Positions 1-8,917 are shown, counted from the first letter of the stretch. The stretch: DNA of 42,285 nucleotides from Verrucomicrobia bacterium Ga0077533 (GCA_001464505.1 LNEH01000183.1:1-42285); one strand, 5' to 3'. Numbers and translations are program-made. The notes: generated by a model not told the origin, from the sequence alone.

Positions 1-961
1 CCGGGCCGTTGCCGACGATGCGGCTGCCGTGCAGGGTGGTGTCGATCGTGGTGCGCGACACCGCGGTGTTGACCGACAGCTTCTCGTTGAGCTGGGTGCT
101 GACGGAACCGCGGAGCGCGAAGAGATCGGTCTCCGTGCCGTCCTTCAGGGTGAAGAGGCGGTCGGGCGAGACGTTGCGGGTCGAGGACGAGGCGGGCTCG
201 TTGTAGCGGCGGCGGACGTTGTAGCTGTTGTCCAGTTCGGCCTTGTCGAAAGTGGAGGCGATCTGCCAGCCGGTCTTTTCGGATTGCTTGGACAGTTTCG
301 CCTTCAGCACATGGCGCTTTTCGTCCAGGGTGCGGAAGGCGGGCAGCACGCCGCGGGCGGCCACCGTGACCGGGCTGACGGCCAGGGCGGAGTCGCCGAG
401 GAACAGCGTGTCCTTTTTGCCCTTCCGGGTGAAAAGATCGTAGCGGAACATAAAGTTCAGCTTGTCCGCCGGAGTGTAGCCGGCCTCGAACCACAGATTG
501 CCGCGATCCAGATGCAGATCCTCGTCGTAGAGCTGAACCAGCAGTTGGTTGGGCGGGTAATACTGGCCGCTGCCATCATACCATGTCCGGAACGCCTTGT
601 AGCCGAACTTCAGATAGCCGAACTCATCCTTGGTGATGCCCAGGTCGAGGAGGTAGTTCTCATTCCCCGGCAAGGCCCGGCCGCGCAGCTTCAGGGTGGT
701 GTCATCGTTGAGCTGGCGGGTGTAGAACAGGTCCCCGATGCCCCCGAAGCCCTCTTTGTTCAGTTGAAAGCCTTTTTGGAAGCCGGGGCGGTCGCCGTTC
801 TGCAGGTTGTAGCCTGCGGAGAAGTCGATGTAGTTCTCGTAGGTCGGCTCCTTGGCCTTGTCGGTTTGGGCGCTCAGGGCGCCCGGCAGGCCCAGCAGGC
901 CCGCCCCGGCGAGCACCAGCATGGGCCGGCGGAGTGTGTGGAGAAAAGCGGTGGTGTTCAT
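1..961 (-). CDS. Outer-membrane beta-barrel, MtrB/PioB-like, partial at left edge
   Basis: The reading frame is open from an ATG at 961 to the window edge, so the C-terminus is missing (about 320 residues visible). Residues 1-31 look like a Sec signal peptide: basic start, hydrophobic stretch, then a cleavage site near ALSAQ. The mature part alternates aromatic and polar residues in short strands (AGYNLQNGD, LKFGYKAFRTWY, LNFMFRYDLFTRKGK), as expected for a transmembrane beta-barrel. It lies 31 bp downstream of a multiheme lipoprotein cytochrome on the same strand. That pairing is the hallmark of porin-cytochrome conduits, where an MtrB/PioB-type barrel sheathes an MtrA/DmsE-type cytochrome to carry electrons across the outer membrane. 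The family call is by general character and neighbour, not by an alignment. Another outer-membrane barrel cannot be excluded. Confidence 0.65.
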   Translation of the reverse strand, partial: MNTTAFLHTLRRPMLVLAGAGLLGLPGALSAQTDKAKEPTYENYIDFSAGYNLQNGDRPGFQKGFQLNKEGFGGIGDLFYTRQLNDDTTLKLRGRALPGNENYLLDLGITKDEFGYLKFGYKAFRTWYDGSGQYYPPNQLLVQLYDEDLHLDRGNLWFEAGYTPADKLNFMFRYDLFTRKGKKDTLFLGDSALAVSPVTVAARGVLPAFRTLDEKRHVLKAKLSKQSEKTGWQIASTFDKAELDNSYNVRRRYNEPASSSTRNVSPDRLFTLKDGTETDLFALRGSVSTQLNEKLSVNTAVSRTTIDTTLHGSRIVGNGP

Positions 962-992
962 GGCGGTTTCCCTGATTGGCGGGTGATGGGGG

Positions 993-1772
993 TTAGAAGC
1001 GGAGCGAGTTGTTGACGTGGGAGCCGTGGACGCCTTCGTGGCAGCCGGCGGTCCAGCAGGTGCCGCGGTTAAGCGAGCCGGCATGGTCGCGCCCGCCGAT
1101 GACGATGACCCCGGCGGCGGTCTGGGTCTGCGAATGGCACTGCAGGCAGAGGTTGGCGTTGGTGGTCTTGAGCATGCGGGCGTTGACCGAACCGTGCGGG
1201 CTGTGGCAGGTGACGCAGCCTTCGCGGACGGCCTCGTGCTCAAACGCATACGGGCCGGCCTGCGCATTGTGGCATTTGAGGCAGGTGTCGTTGATGCCGG
1301 CGAGATTGGTGCCGCCTGTGAGGATGGAGTTGCCCTGGTGCGAGTCGTGGCAGTCGCTGCAGCTCATCTGACCGTTCTTCACCGGGTGGGCCGACGGGAG
1401 GTCGAACTCGGCGCGCTTGTCCAGGTGGCACTGGTAGCAGGTCTCGGGCGAGGTGCCCGGATTGACGATCGTGCCGGCGCCACCGCCGGACTTGACGTGG
1501 AGGCTGCCGGGGCCGTGGCAGGATTCGCAGCCGATCTCCTTGGCGTTGTCGCCCGGGGCCATCATTTTTGCGTGGGTCGCGTCATGGAAGCCGGTGGTCT
1601 TGTCGTCGTGGCACTCGGCGCAGGCCTGGGAGCCGGCGAATTTCGCGCCCGGCACCGAGGGCGGCGCGAACACGGCGCGGTTTACGGATACGCAGGAGAC
1701 CAGCAGGAGGCCCCAGGCGGCGATGCCGCCGAAAAGCAGCGTGTTTTTAGTCCAGCGAAGCGGAAGTTTCAT
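993..1772 (-). CDS. Octaheme c-type cytochrome lipoprotein, MtrA/DmsE-like
   Basis: This is a 259-residue protein with a lipoprotein signal: a hydrophobic run at 11-24, then the lipobox LVSC with Cys27. Seven CXXCH sites follow, near residues 51, 82, 112, 138, 164, 186 and 209. An eighth, atypical CX4CH site (CWTAGCH) lies at 239-245, followed by the ending EGVHGSH...NSLRF. This C-terminal tail and the heme spacing resemble the DmsE/MtrA decaheme family, but with eight rather than ten sites and a lipid anchor. The role would be to take electrons from periplasmic or inner-membrane cytochromes and pass them through the adjacent barrel. I chose the ATG at 1772 because it opens directly into the signal peptide; the frame can be extended upstream to 2012 but that part looks non-coding. 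A promoter-like element lies 62-94 bp upstream. Confidence 0.85.
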   Translation of the reverse strand: MKLPLRWTKNTLLFGGIAAWGLLLVSCVSVNRAVFAPPSVPGAKFAGSQACAECHDDKTTGFHDATHAKMMAPGDNAKEIGCESCHGPGSLHVKSGGGAGTIVNPGTSPETCYQCHLDKRAEFDLPSAHPVKNGQMSCSDCHDSHQGNSILTGGTNLAGINDTCLKCHNAQAGPYAFEHEAVREGCVTCHSPHGSVNARMLKTTNANLCLQCHSQTQTAAGVIVIGGRDHAGSLNRGTCWTAGCHEGVHGSHVNNSLRF

Positions 1773-1833
1773 GGTCGGAAAGGTCGGGGGTGGTGCTAGG
1801 TGTGGGGTGGTGAAGATCTGATTCAGCGCCGAC

Positions 1834-1866
1834 ACTTTAGCGGATCGTGGCGGTGCTGGCTGCGCA
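1834..1866 (-). promoter_or_regulatory. YGCGCA-N21-TAAAGT promoter for the octaheme cytochrome
   Basis: Reading the minus strand, TGCGCA (1866-1861) is followed by exactly 21 nt and then TAAAGT (1839-1834). The same layout recurs upstream of several other genes in the window. The surrounding segment (about 1857-1893) closely resembles the segment upstream of the small cytochrome at 10878. The leader to the ATG is about 60 nt. Confidence 0.55.
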
Positions 1867-1944
1867 TTGCTTGCGGAGATATATGCATGGTTTGGCGGCA
1901 AAGTGCCAGACCAAGAATAAGATGTGCTTGTGTCATCTATGAGT

Positions 1945-3258
1945 TCATGCGCCGGCTTGGATGTGGCCAACCCTGGCGACCGGCCCCCAGGTGGCCTGCT
2001 CCGTCTGGACATGATCCCGCATCGCGTCGCGGTAGGTGTTCACCGATTGGAAAAATTCCGCCATCATCAGCATGAGCCAATACCGGCCGCTTTCGGTCAG
2101 CCGCCAGCCGCGCGGATCGCGAATCGCGGCGCCCAGCACCTCCAGGGTGAACAGCTCACCCCACAGTCGCCGGAAAAACCCCGGTCCGTAGTGCTGTCGC
2201 GCCCATTCCCGGTCGAGGCCGAGGCCGAACATCCGCACCAGCAACGCATATCTCATCCGCTCGGTGTCACCGAGTTGGTGCTTGGTCACGATGCCGGTCA
2301 GGCCGCCCGCGATGCGCTGCTCGTAGGCCGCAAGGGAGAACGTGGTCGAGTAGAGCGTGCCGTCGAGGTAGCTGAAGGCGCCGCTGCCCGCCCCGACGTA
2401 GTTGTCCGCGGTGGCGATGTATTCGTCGCTGCCACCGCCGTTCCGCGTAAAGCACCAGGCGGAGGTCGGCGCAAATCCGGGCGCGAGCCGCCGGCCGATG
2501 GTCTGATAAAACTGGCGCAGCCGCCGGCGGTCGGGCACGCCCATCGCGCCGGCCATCCGGCGCAGCCCCGCGGGCGAGGTCATCAGCGGGTAGCAGGAGA
2601 CCTGGTTGGCGCCCAGCGTCTGGAAGAGGTCCAGGTCGCGCTCGAGCGAGGCCAGCGTCTGGTGCGGCAGGTTGAAGATCAGGTCGACATTCAGGGTGGG
2701 GAAGAGCCCGGCCGCGCCGCGGATGTGGTCCGCGATCTCGGCGCCGCTGCCGTATTTCTCGAAGCGGCCCATTTCGCGGAGCAGCGTGTCGTCAAAACTC
2801 TGCACGCCCACCGACAGCCGGGTCACGCCGCCGCGGCGCAACTGCGCCAGCAGCGGTGGGCGGAGATCGCGGGGATTGGTCTCGACCGAAATGTCCCGGA
2901 CCGCGAAGCGCTTCCGCACCAGGGCGATGGTCTCGAGCAGTTCCTCCGGCTCGACGGTCGGGGTGCCGCCGCCGAAGTAGACGCCCGAGAACTCGAAGCC
3001 GGCCTGGTGGTAGAGCTCGATCTCGCGGCGCAGGGCGGTGAAATAACGGTGCGCCTGCGGCCGGCAGAGCAGCACCCGGTGGAAGGAGCAGAACGGGCAC
3101 AGCGCCTCGCAGAAGGGGATATGCACATAAAGGTAGCACCCGCCGGTGCGCGGGCGGGGCGGCAAGGCCCCGTCGCACTCGGTCATGCGGAGGAAGCCGC
3201 GCGTGCGGAAGCGGAAGATCCGGATGAGCAGGGAGTCAATAAGTGTGGAGTCGAACAT
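1945..3258 (-). CDS. HemN/HemW-like radical SAM protein
   Basis: This is a 437-residue radical SAM protein of the coproporphyrinogen III oxidase superfamily. The SAM cluster motif CEALCPFC (CX3CX2C) follows YLYVHIPF near residue 50. It is followed by YFGGGTPT (SAM binding), SVETNP, GVQSF and DLIFNLP, in the family order. The region after about residue 270 resembles HemN/HemW C-terminal domains. Candidates are oxygen-independent porphyrinogen oxidation, heme chaperoning (HemW) or heme ring opening; the sequence does not decide between them. A second, canonical hemN lies at 15450, so this copy may serve the multiheme cytochromes encoded on both sides. I use the ATG at 3258; a TTG at 3282 would add only eight residues from repeat sequence. 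Confidence 0.8.
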   Translation of the reverse strand: MFDSTLIDSLLIRIFRFRTRGFLRMTECDGALPPRPRTGGCYLYVHIPFCEALCPFCSFHRVLLCRPQAHRYFTALRREIELYHQAGFEFSGVYFGGGTPTVEPEELLETIALVRKRFAVRDISVETNPRDLRPPLLAQLRRGGVTRLSVGVQSFDDTLLREMGRFEKYGSGAEIADHIRGAAGLFPTLNVDLIFNLPHQTLASLERDLDLFQTLGANQVSCYPLMTSPAGLRRMAGAMGVPDRRRLRQFYQTIGRRLAPGFAPTSAWCFTRNGGGSDEYIATADNYVGAGSGAFSYLDGTLYSTTFSLAAYEQRIAGGLTGIVTKHQLGDTERMRYALLVRMFGLGLDREWARQHYGPGFFRRLWGELFTLEVLGAAIRDPRGWRLTESGRYWLMLMMAEFFQSVNTYRDAMRDHVQTEQATWGPVARVGHIQAGA

Positions 3259-3266
3259 GGCGTTAA

Positions 3267-3386
3267 AAGCTCCAACCTCCAAACGCCAAGCTCCAATGAA
3301 ACATCAAACGATGAACCCTCGAATCTCCGCGTCCGAAGACTGGCCATTCGTGATTCATTGGAGTTGGTGGTTGTAAATTGGAGCTT
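3267..3386. repeat. Long imperfect inverted repeat between hemN-like and cbcL-like genes
   Basis: The arms at about 3267-3300 and 3354-3386 are imperfectly complementary and built on the words AAGCTCCAA, CTCCAATGAA and TTCATTGGAG, TTGGAGCTT. The element fills the 165-bp gap between two minus-strand genes and lies directly against the start of the downstream gene. It resembles degenerate intergenic repeats rather than a terminator, since no T-run follows. Confidence 0.6.
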
Positions 3387-3423
3387 CAGGCGATCCGAAG
3401 ACGCAGGGTCGGGCGAAAACGGC

Positions 3424-5548
3424 CTAGTGCCCCAGCCGGCTCAGCAGGGCGTAGATCATCAGGCCGAGCAGCAGGAGCCCGAGGCCGACGAAGATGAAGC
3501 CCAGGGTGCGGTAAAGTGTCCGGCGTTCGGCCCAGTCGCTGTGGATGACGCGGTGCTGCTCGAGCTTGCCGGAGGCGACGAGGCGGTCATGCCACCGGCG
3601 GCGCTCCGTCAGCATCTCCGCCTTCGAGATGTGGCCGGAAAAAATCACGGTATCCATGGGGAACTTGTCGAGGCGGAAGTGCGTGTTGAAGAAATGGAAG
3701 GTGAAGATGAAGCCGGCGGCGAGCAGGGCCTCGTCGGAGTGGATCACCACGGCGAGGTTGATCGTCCAGCCCGGCAGGAACGTGGTGAAAAACCGCGGGA
3801 ACCAGAGCACGAGTCCGGACAGGCCTATGATGGCCACGCCCCAGAACACGGCGGTCCCATGACGGTTTCGGGCCCCGGCCGAAGAACCATTTCAAGTGGG
3901 CGATGAAATCGTGAAAATCCTGGAAGGAGGGCACCATCGAGTCGGGGCCGAAGACCGCGGCCCAGAACCGGCCGGGCTCGAACCGCCCGGTGACGGGATT
4001 CCGCAGGCCGCCGCGCTGCCGCCACAGGCTCCGCGCCAGGCTGGAGAGGTGCAGCGCGAAGTAGAGGAAGGTGACGAGCGCGGCGAGGTGGTGCAGCAAG
4101 CGCGCCGCCTCCGGTCCGCCGAGCAGGTTGAAGAGGAGGCGCGCCCATTCGGTATAGTAGAATTTCAACGGCATGCCAGTGAGCACCAGCATGAGGAAAC
4201 TCGTGACGACCAGCATGTGGAGGAAGCGCTCGTAAGGGGTGAAGCGCCGGTAGGTCTCGGTGTCGTCGTGCAGGGCAGCGCGGGCCGCCCGGAAGCCGGC
4301 GGGATCGCGAACATACGTGAGGGCGAAGCGCAGCACCCAAAGCAGCGTATGCACGCCGAAGAAGGCGAACACGCCGACGAGCAGCGACGTCATCGCCAGG
4401 TAGGCCCAGTGCAGCGCGGGGTAGTTCACGCCGTCGGTATGATCCGCGTGCGGCTGGTATTGGGTGAAGGCGGCGTTCACGCCCTCATGGCACGCGGCGC
4501 AGGTCTGGACGATGTTGCCGGCCGAGAGCTTCGAGCCCGGGTCGGTGTGCTTCAGGATGTCGTGGTGACCGTGGCAGTCGTAGCAGGCCGCGACGGCGGG
4601 CGCGGTGTTGGCCTTGCCGAGCAGCATGGCCTTGCCGTGGTAGGTCTCGCGGTAGTTGGCGAGGCGCTCCTGGTGGCACTGGCCGCACTTCTGGTCGATG
4701 GTCTTTTTGAAATGCGCGCTGCCGGGGCGCTCGATGTCGTGCGCGGTGTGGCAGTCGGTGCAGACCGCCGTCTTCCCGCCGGCTTGGAGCGGCAGCCGGC
4801 CATGCACGCTGGCCGCGTAGGTCTTCTCGACGCCGACATGGCAGGCGCCGCAGGTCTGGGAGAGGGCGGCGCGGCTCGTGTGGGCGGCGGTGTCCTTGAT
4901 CGACTTGATGTCATGCACGCCGTGGCAGTCGTTGCAGGACGGGGACACGTTGAGCCCCATCTTGTAGAGGCCCTGGCCGTGGATGCTGTCGCGGAAATGC
5001 GCGATGCCGTCACCATTCTTCAGTCCCTGTCTGGTCTTGTCGCCCTCGTGGCAACTGGCGCAGGTGCCGAGCAGGTTGAATTTGGCGACCGGTGAGTCGG
5101 TGTGCTTGACCGGCAGCAATTCGTGGGAGTTGCCATGGCACGTCGTGCAATTGGCCGCGACGGGCTGACCCCCGGGGCGGGCCACGCCGTGGATGCTGGC
5201 GGCAAACTGCCTGGTGGCGGCCTCGTGGCATGAGGCGCATTGGGCCGGTGGCAGCTTGGAGTCGTGCGGGGTCTCCGTGAGCGTGGCGTGGCAGTCCACG
5301 CAGTTCAGGGCGGCGTGGACGGATTTCGCGAAGAGCTCGGGCCGGACCCCGATCCACACGGGTGGCAAACCCTTCTTGGGCGCTTTGAACTCCCCCTCGT
5401 GGCAGTCCATGCACTCCGAGTTGGGCACGGCCGGTTTCGCGGCGAGCCGGGCCGGCAGATCGGCGGCCTGCCCGCTCGCGAGGCCGAGGGCGGCGCAGGC
5501 CAGCAGTGCGCGGGAAAAGGCGGGCAACCGGGGGTGGGTGGCGATCAT
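3424..5548 (-). CDS. CbcL-like fusion: 11-heme cytochrome c plus di-heme cytochrome b, frameshifted
   Basis: The N-terminus has a signal peptide ending near SGQAAD. Eleven CXXCH sites follow between about residues 46 and 355. A cytochrome b (HydC/FdnI/DUF4405-like) membrane domain comes next, with helices starting at LHWAYLAMTS and histidines in FLHML, LLHHL and YFALHL. This architecture, multiheme c fused to a di-heme b domain, matches Geobacter CbcL, an inner-membrane quinol:cytochrome oxidoreductase used for low-potential extracellular acceptors. The frame breaks near 3852: GRGPKPSWDR runs into nonsense, while another frame resumes at AVFWGVAIIG and continues to 3424, carrying the remaining helices and histidines. 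About ten residues are missing at the break (relatives would have a WTYWEKFDYW-like segment). Its ATG overlaps the stop of the malic enzyme by one base. An alternative GTG lies at 5551. Confidence 0.8.
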
Positions 5549-7233
5549 CACGATGGTCCCGGCGCGTAGTCCCGGTAAACCGGCTCGAACATCCGCGTCC
5601 GGATGTCAGCCGCGATATCGGCCGGACGTGGCGTTTGCGCCAGGCCCGCCTCGTGGGCCGCGGTGGCGACGGCGGTGGCGATCCGGAGGGAGACCTCGCG
5701 GATTCTGGTCAGCGGGGGATATACGCGGCCGACCGCCAGGTCCTCGGGCTGCACGAGTTGCGCGAGCGTCCGGGCGGCGGCGAGAAACATGGCGTCCGTG
5801 ACCTCGCGCGCCCCGCTCACCAGCGCGCCGAGCCCGACGCCGGGGAAAATGTAGATGTTGTTGCCCTGGCCGGGCACATGGCGCTGCCCGTTGAATTCCA
5901 CGGGGGCAAAGGGACTGCCGCTCGCAAAAATGGCGCGGCCCGCCGACCAGGTGTAAGCCTGCTCCGCGGTGCACTCGGCCTTGGAGGTGGGGTTTGAGAG
6001 CGCGAAGATGATGGGGCGGGCGTTGAGCGCACTCATGGTCCCGACGATTTCCTGCGTGAAGGTCGCCGGGGTGCCCGACACGCCGATGAGCGCGGTGGGC
6101 TTGACCGCCTTCACCGCGTCGGCGAGCGGGACGATCATCGGGTGCTCGTGCGCGTAGGGCAGCTTGTGCTCGGCGAGGCGGTCGCCGCGGTTCTTCACCA
6201 CGAGCCCCTTGGAGTCGACGAACCAGCAGCGCGCGCGCGCCTCGGCTTTGCCCAGGCCCTCGGCCCGCGCGGCCTCGACATACAGATCGGCGATGCCCGT
6301 GCCCGCTTCCCCCGCGCCCAGGAAGAGGAATTTCTGCTGCGCGAGGGTGGACCGGGTGAGCCGCAGCGCCGCGATCACGCCCGCGAGCGCGACCGCGGCC
6401 GTGCCCTGGATGTCGTCGTTGAAGCTGGGCAGGTGATGCCGGTATTGGCGCAGCAGGCGGAAGGCGTTCGTGTTGCCGAAATCCTCCCACTGGAGGAGCG
6501 CGTGCGGGAAGACGTCCTTCACCGCGAGCACGAACTCCGCGATAAACCCGTCGTAGGCGGCGCCCCGCGCGCGATTCTCCTTGAGGCCGATGTAAGCGGG
6601 ACCGGCGTGGAGCGAGGCATTGTCGGTGCCCACGTCGAGGGTGATCGGCAAAGTGTAGCCGGGATGCACGCCCGCGCAGGCGGTGTAGAGCGAGAGCTTG
6701 CCGACGGGTATGCCCATGCCGAGCGCGCCGAGATCGCCGAGCCCGAGGATGCGTTCGCCATCGGTCACGACGATGAGCCGCACGCCGGGCTGGGGCCAGT
6801 GGCGGAGGATTCCGGCGATGCGACCGCGCTCCCGGAGGCTGATGAACATGCCGCGCGGCCGGCGGTAGATGGACCCGTATTGCAGGCATGCTTCCCCGAC
6901 CGTCGGAGTGTAGATCAGCGGCACCACCTCCTCAATGTGGTCGAGCACGAGCCGGTAGAAGAGGATTTCGTTCCGGTTCTGGAGATTGGTCAGGTAAATG
7001 TATTTCTCGATGTTGCTCGGTTTGCTGCGGAGGGCCGTGAGCGATCGCTGCAACTGCTCCTCCAGCGTGAACACCCGCGGCGGCAGCAGCCCGCGCAGGC
7101 CGAGCCGGTCGCGTTCGCGGTCGGTGAACGCGGTGCCCTTGTTATGCAGCGGGTCGGCGAGCAGCTGCGGCCCATGCACCGGATGCGTCTCGCCCCACGC
7201 GGACAGGCCGGGCAGGGGCGGGGGAGAATTCAT
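5548..7233 (-). CDS. maeA: NAD-dependent malic enzyme
   Basis: This is a 561-residue malic enzyme of the long MaeA/SfcA type, which decarboxylates malate to pyruvate with reduction of NAD. Visible signatures in order are IYLTNLQNRNEILFYRL, IYTPTVGEAC, the malic signature around SFNDDIQGTAAV, the Rossmann loop GAGEAGTGIADL, and ALSNPTSKAECT. The length is normal for the family. The stop codon overlaps the start of the CbcL-like gene as TGATG, which suggests translational coupling of a reductant-producing enzyme to a quinol-oxidising cytochrome. A promoter of the shared YGCGCA type ends only 5 nt before the ATG, so the mRNA is probably leaderless. Confidence 0.95.
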   Translation of the reverse strand: MNSPPPLPGLSAWGETHPVHGPQLLADPLHNKGTAFTDRERDRLGLRGLLPPRVFTLEEQLQRSLTALRSKPSNIEKYIYLTNLQNRNEILFYRLVLDHIEEVVPLIYTPTVGEACLQYGSIYRRPRGMFISLRERGRIAGILRHWPQPGVRLIVVTDGERILGLGDLGALGMGIPVGKLSLYTACAGVHPGYTLPITLDVGTDNASLHAGPAYIGLKENRARGAAYDGFIAEFVLAVKDVFPHALLQWEDFGNTNAFRLLRQYRHHLPSFNDDIQGTAAVALAGVIAALRLTRSTLAQQKFLFLGAGEAGTGIADLYVEAARAEGLGKAEARARCWFVDSKGLVVKNRGDRLAEHKLPYAHEHPMIVPLADAVKAVKPTALIGVSGTPATFTQEIVGTMSALNARPIIFALSNPTSKAECTAEQAYTWSAGRAIFASGSPFAPVEFNGQRHVPGQGNNIYIFPGVGLGALVSGAREVTDAMFLAAARTLAQLVQPEDLAVGRVYPPLTRIREVSLRIATAVATAAHEAGLAQTPRPADIAADIRTRMFEPVYRDYAPGPS

Positions 7234-7238
7234 GCCGC

Positions 7239-7271
7239 AGTTTACCGCAAGGGCGCGTGGCCGCCTGCTCA
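7239..7271 (-). promoter_or_regulatory. TGAGCA-N21-TAAACT promoter for maeA, leaderless
   Basis: On the minus strand TGAGCA (7271-7266) is separated by 21 nt from TAAACT (7244-7239). The ATG begins 5 nt after the -10 box, leaving no room for a ribosome binding site, so translation would start at or near the mRNA 5' end. An A-rich stretch (AAAAACTG) precedes the upstream hexamer, as it does upstream of the gene at 22770. Confidence 0.6.
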
Positions 7272-7344
7272 GTTTTTGCGGTTTACTGCGCCAATTTTAT
7301 TCCCGCCGGGTCCGCCAATCCCCGGAGCCGGCTCCGGGGGATCT

Positions 7345-8616
7345 TCATACGGTCCGTCTGATTCCCGGCAGCGGTCGGCAATCGTGCCCGGTGTAAACCT
7401 GCTGGGGCCGGGCGATTTTCTGGTCGGGATCGTTGAGCATCTCCTCCCATTGCGTGATCCAGCCGATCGTGCGCGGGATCGCGAAGAGCACCGGGAACAG
7501 ATCGACCGGAAAATCCAGGGCCTGGTAGATGATGCCCGAATAGAAATCGACGTTGGGATAGAGCTTGTGCGAGATGAAGTAATCGTCCGCCAGCGCGATC
7601 CGCTCGAGCTCCAGCGCGATGTCGAGCAGCGGGTTGCGGCCGGTGACCTCGAACACCTGGTCGGCGATCCGCTTGATGATCTTGGCCCGCGGATCGTAGT
7701 TCTTGTAGATGCGATGGCCGAAGCCCATCAGCCGGACTTCCTTGGCCTTCACCCGCTTGATGTAGTCGGCGACCTTGTCCTTCGAGCCGATTTCCCGGAG
7801 CATGCGGAGGACCTGCTCGTTGGCGCCGCCGTGCAGCGGTCCGTAGAGCGCGGCGGCCGCCGCCGCCGTGGCCACGTAGGGATCGGTTTGCGAACTGCCC
7901 ACGCTGCGCATGTCGTTGGCGCTGCAATTCTGCTCGTGGTCGGCGTGCAGCACGCGATACTTCACCTCGGTGCGCCGGAACATCATGTTGAGGAAATTGC
8001 CCGTGTAGCTGAGCTCGTCATCCGGGTAAACATAGGGCAACCCCATCCCGTGACGGTAGGCGTAGGCGGCGATCGTCGGCATCTTGCCCATGAGCCGGCA
8101 AATCTGCAGCCGGCGCAACACGGGATCCGAGAGCTTTTTCGCGTCCGGATAGAACGTCGACAACGCGGCCACGGTGCTGACGAGCATGCCCATCGGGTGC
8201 GCATCGTGGTGGAAACCCTCCATGAGTTTCTTCGTGTTTTCGTGGAGGAGCGCGTGGCGCATGATCTGGCGCTGCCAGTCCGCCAGTTGCGCCGGCGTGG
8301 GCAACTCGCCGTGCAGAATCAGGTAGGCCGTTTCAAGATACGAGCAGCGTTCGGCCAGCTCCTCGATCGGATAGCCCCGGTAGCGCAGGATTCCGCGGTC
8401 GCCATCGATGAACGTGATCGCGCTCTTGCAGCCCGCCGTGTTGGTGAATCCCGGATCGTAGGTCATCAGTCCGAAATCGTCCTCCCCGACTTTGATTTGC
8501 CGCAGCGCGAGGGCGTTGATCGCGGCGCCGTATTTGGGGTAGGTGCCGGCGATGATGGGCACGACATACTCCGTGCCCGTCCGATTATCGGTAATGCTCA
8601 GTGTGTTCTTGTCCAT
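7345..8616 (-). CDS. gltA: Citrate synthase
   Basis: This is a 423-residue type II (hexameric-like) citrate synthase, which condenses oxaloacetate and acetyl-CoA in the TCA cycle. Motifs seen are DGDRGILRYRGYPIEELA, the catalytic His segments LHGGANEQ and MGFGHRIYK, and the catalytic Asp in PNVDFYSG, with HADHEQNCS between. The ATG at 8616 gives the standard N-terminus; the frame is open to 8697 without family likeness. It stands between malic enzyme and an ImcH-like cytochrome, so central carbon oxidation and electron disposal are interleaved here. The upstream region holds a YGCGCA-type promoter and, further up, a perfect 27-bp dyad. Confidence 0.96.
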   Translation of the reverse strand: MDKNTLSITDNRTGTEYVVPIIAGTYPKYGAAINALALRQIKVGEDDFGLMTYDPGFTNTAGCKSAITFIDGDRGILRYRGYPIEELAERCSYLETAYLILHGELPTPAQLADWQRQIMRHALLHENTKKLMEGFHHDAHPMGMLVSTVAALSTFYPDAKKLSDPVLRRLQICRLMGKMPTIAAYAYRHGMGLPYVYPDDELSYTGNFLNMMFRRTEVKYRVLHADHEQNCSANDMRSVGSSQTDPYVATAAAAAALYGPLHGGANEQVLRMLREIGSKDKVADYIKRVKAKEVRLMGFGHRIYKNYDPRAKIIKRIADQVFEVTGRNPLLDIALELERIALADDYFISHKLYPNVDFYSGIIYQALDFPVDLFPVLFAIPRTIGWITQWEEMLNDPDQKIARPQQVYTGHDCRPLPGIRRTV

Positions 8617-8728
8617 GGGTTGGTTCCTCTCGTCGTTTGCTGTTATCGCCCGCGAACGGGCATGGCGCCTCCCTGCGTCGGGCCGACCGGCCGCCATCTG
8701 GACACAAAGCGCTCATCACAGTGGCTGT

Positions 8729-8761
8729 AACATGCGCCAAAACCGGCGGCGGCGCTACGCA
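8729..8761 (-). promoter_or_regulatory. TGCGTA-N21-CATGTT promoter for gltA
   Basis: On the minus strand TGCGTA (8761-8756), a 21-nt spacer and CATGTT (8734-8729) match the shared architecture with one mismatch in the upstream hexamer. It predicts a leader of roughly 105 nt ahead of the citrate synthase ATG. Confidence 0.45.
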
Positions 8762-8827
8762 GCCGTTGACCGGTTGCGCGCAATTATTGTCGGCGGGTGT
8801 GCGGCCTTGGGGGCGCTTAGCTGCGCA

Positions 8828-8854
8828 TTGATGTCAACTAATAGTTGACATCAA
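8828..8854. promoter_or_regulatory. Perfect 12-bp dyad, probable operator upstream of gltA
   Basis: Two perfect 12-nt arms, TTGATGTCAACT at 8828-8839 and its complement at 8843-8854, flank the trinucleotide AAT. Each arm also contains a smaller palindrome of the form TTGA-N2-TCAA, giving two nested sites. There is no GC-rich stem or T-run, so a terminator is unlikely. Position about 70 bp above the predicted gltA promoter fits a dimeric regulator site. The regulator cannot be named; the spacing does not match an FNR box. Confidence 0.5.
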
Positions 8855-8917
8855 CGGCGCCAGGTTGCGGTCAAAAACGCCCGCATTGAGGTGGGCACGA
8901 TCCCCGGCGGGGTCGTG

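Larger units (their letters stand above)
8617..8917. other. Non-coding region between imcH-like gene and gltA
   Basis: This 301-base gap carries the predicted gltA promoter (8729-8761) and the dyad at 8828-8854. I see no credible small gene. The word AGCCACTG on the minus strand resembles part of a cobalamin box, but there is too little leader for that riboswitch. Confidence 0.6.

Noticed and set aside
1924-3906. 660-residue plus-strand open frame
   Set aside because: It lies opposite the HemN-like and CbcL-like genes, has Arg/Glu/Ala-rich composition and no motif. It is an antisense frame caused by high G+C.
6142-8730. 862-residue plus-strand open frame
   Set aside because: It is antisense to malic enzyme and citrate synthase, both of which have clear family motifs. 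The antisense protein has none.
8700-8761. Cobalamin riboswitch suggested by AGCCACTG upstream of gltA
   Set aside because: Only the one box is present, the remaining leader is too short for the full fold, and gltA is not a usual target. No such box precedes the B12-dependent nrdJ either.
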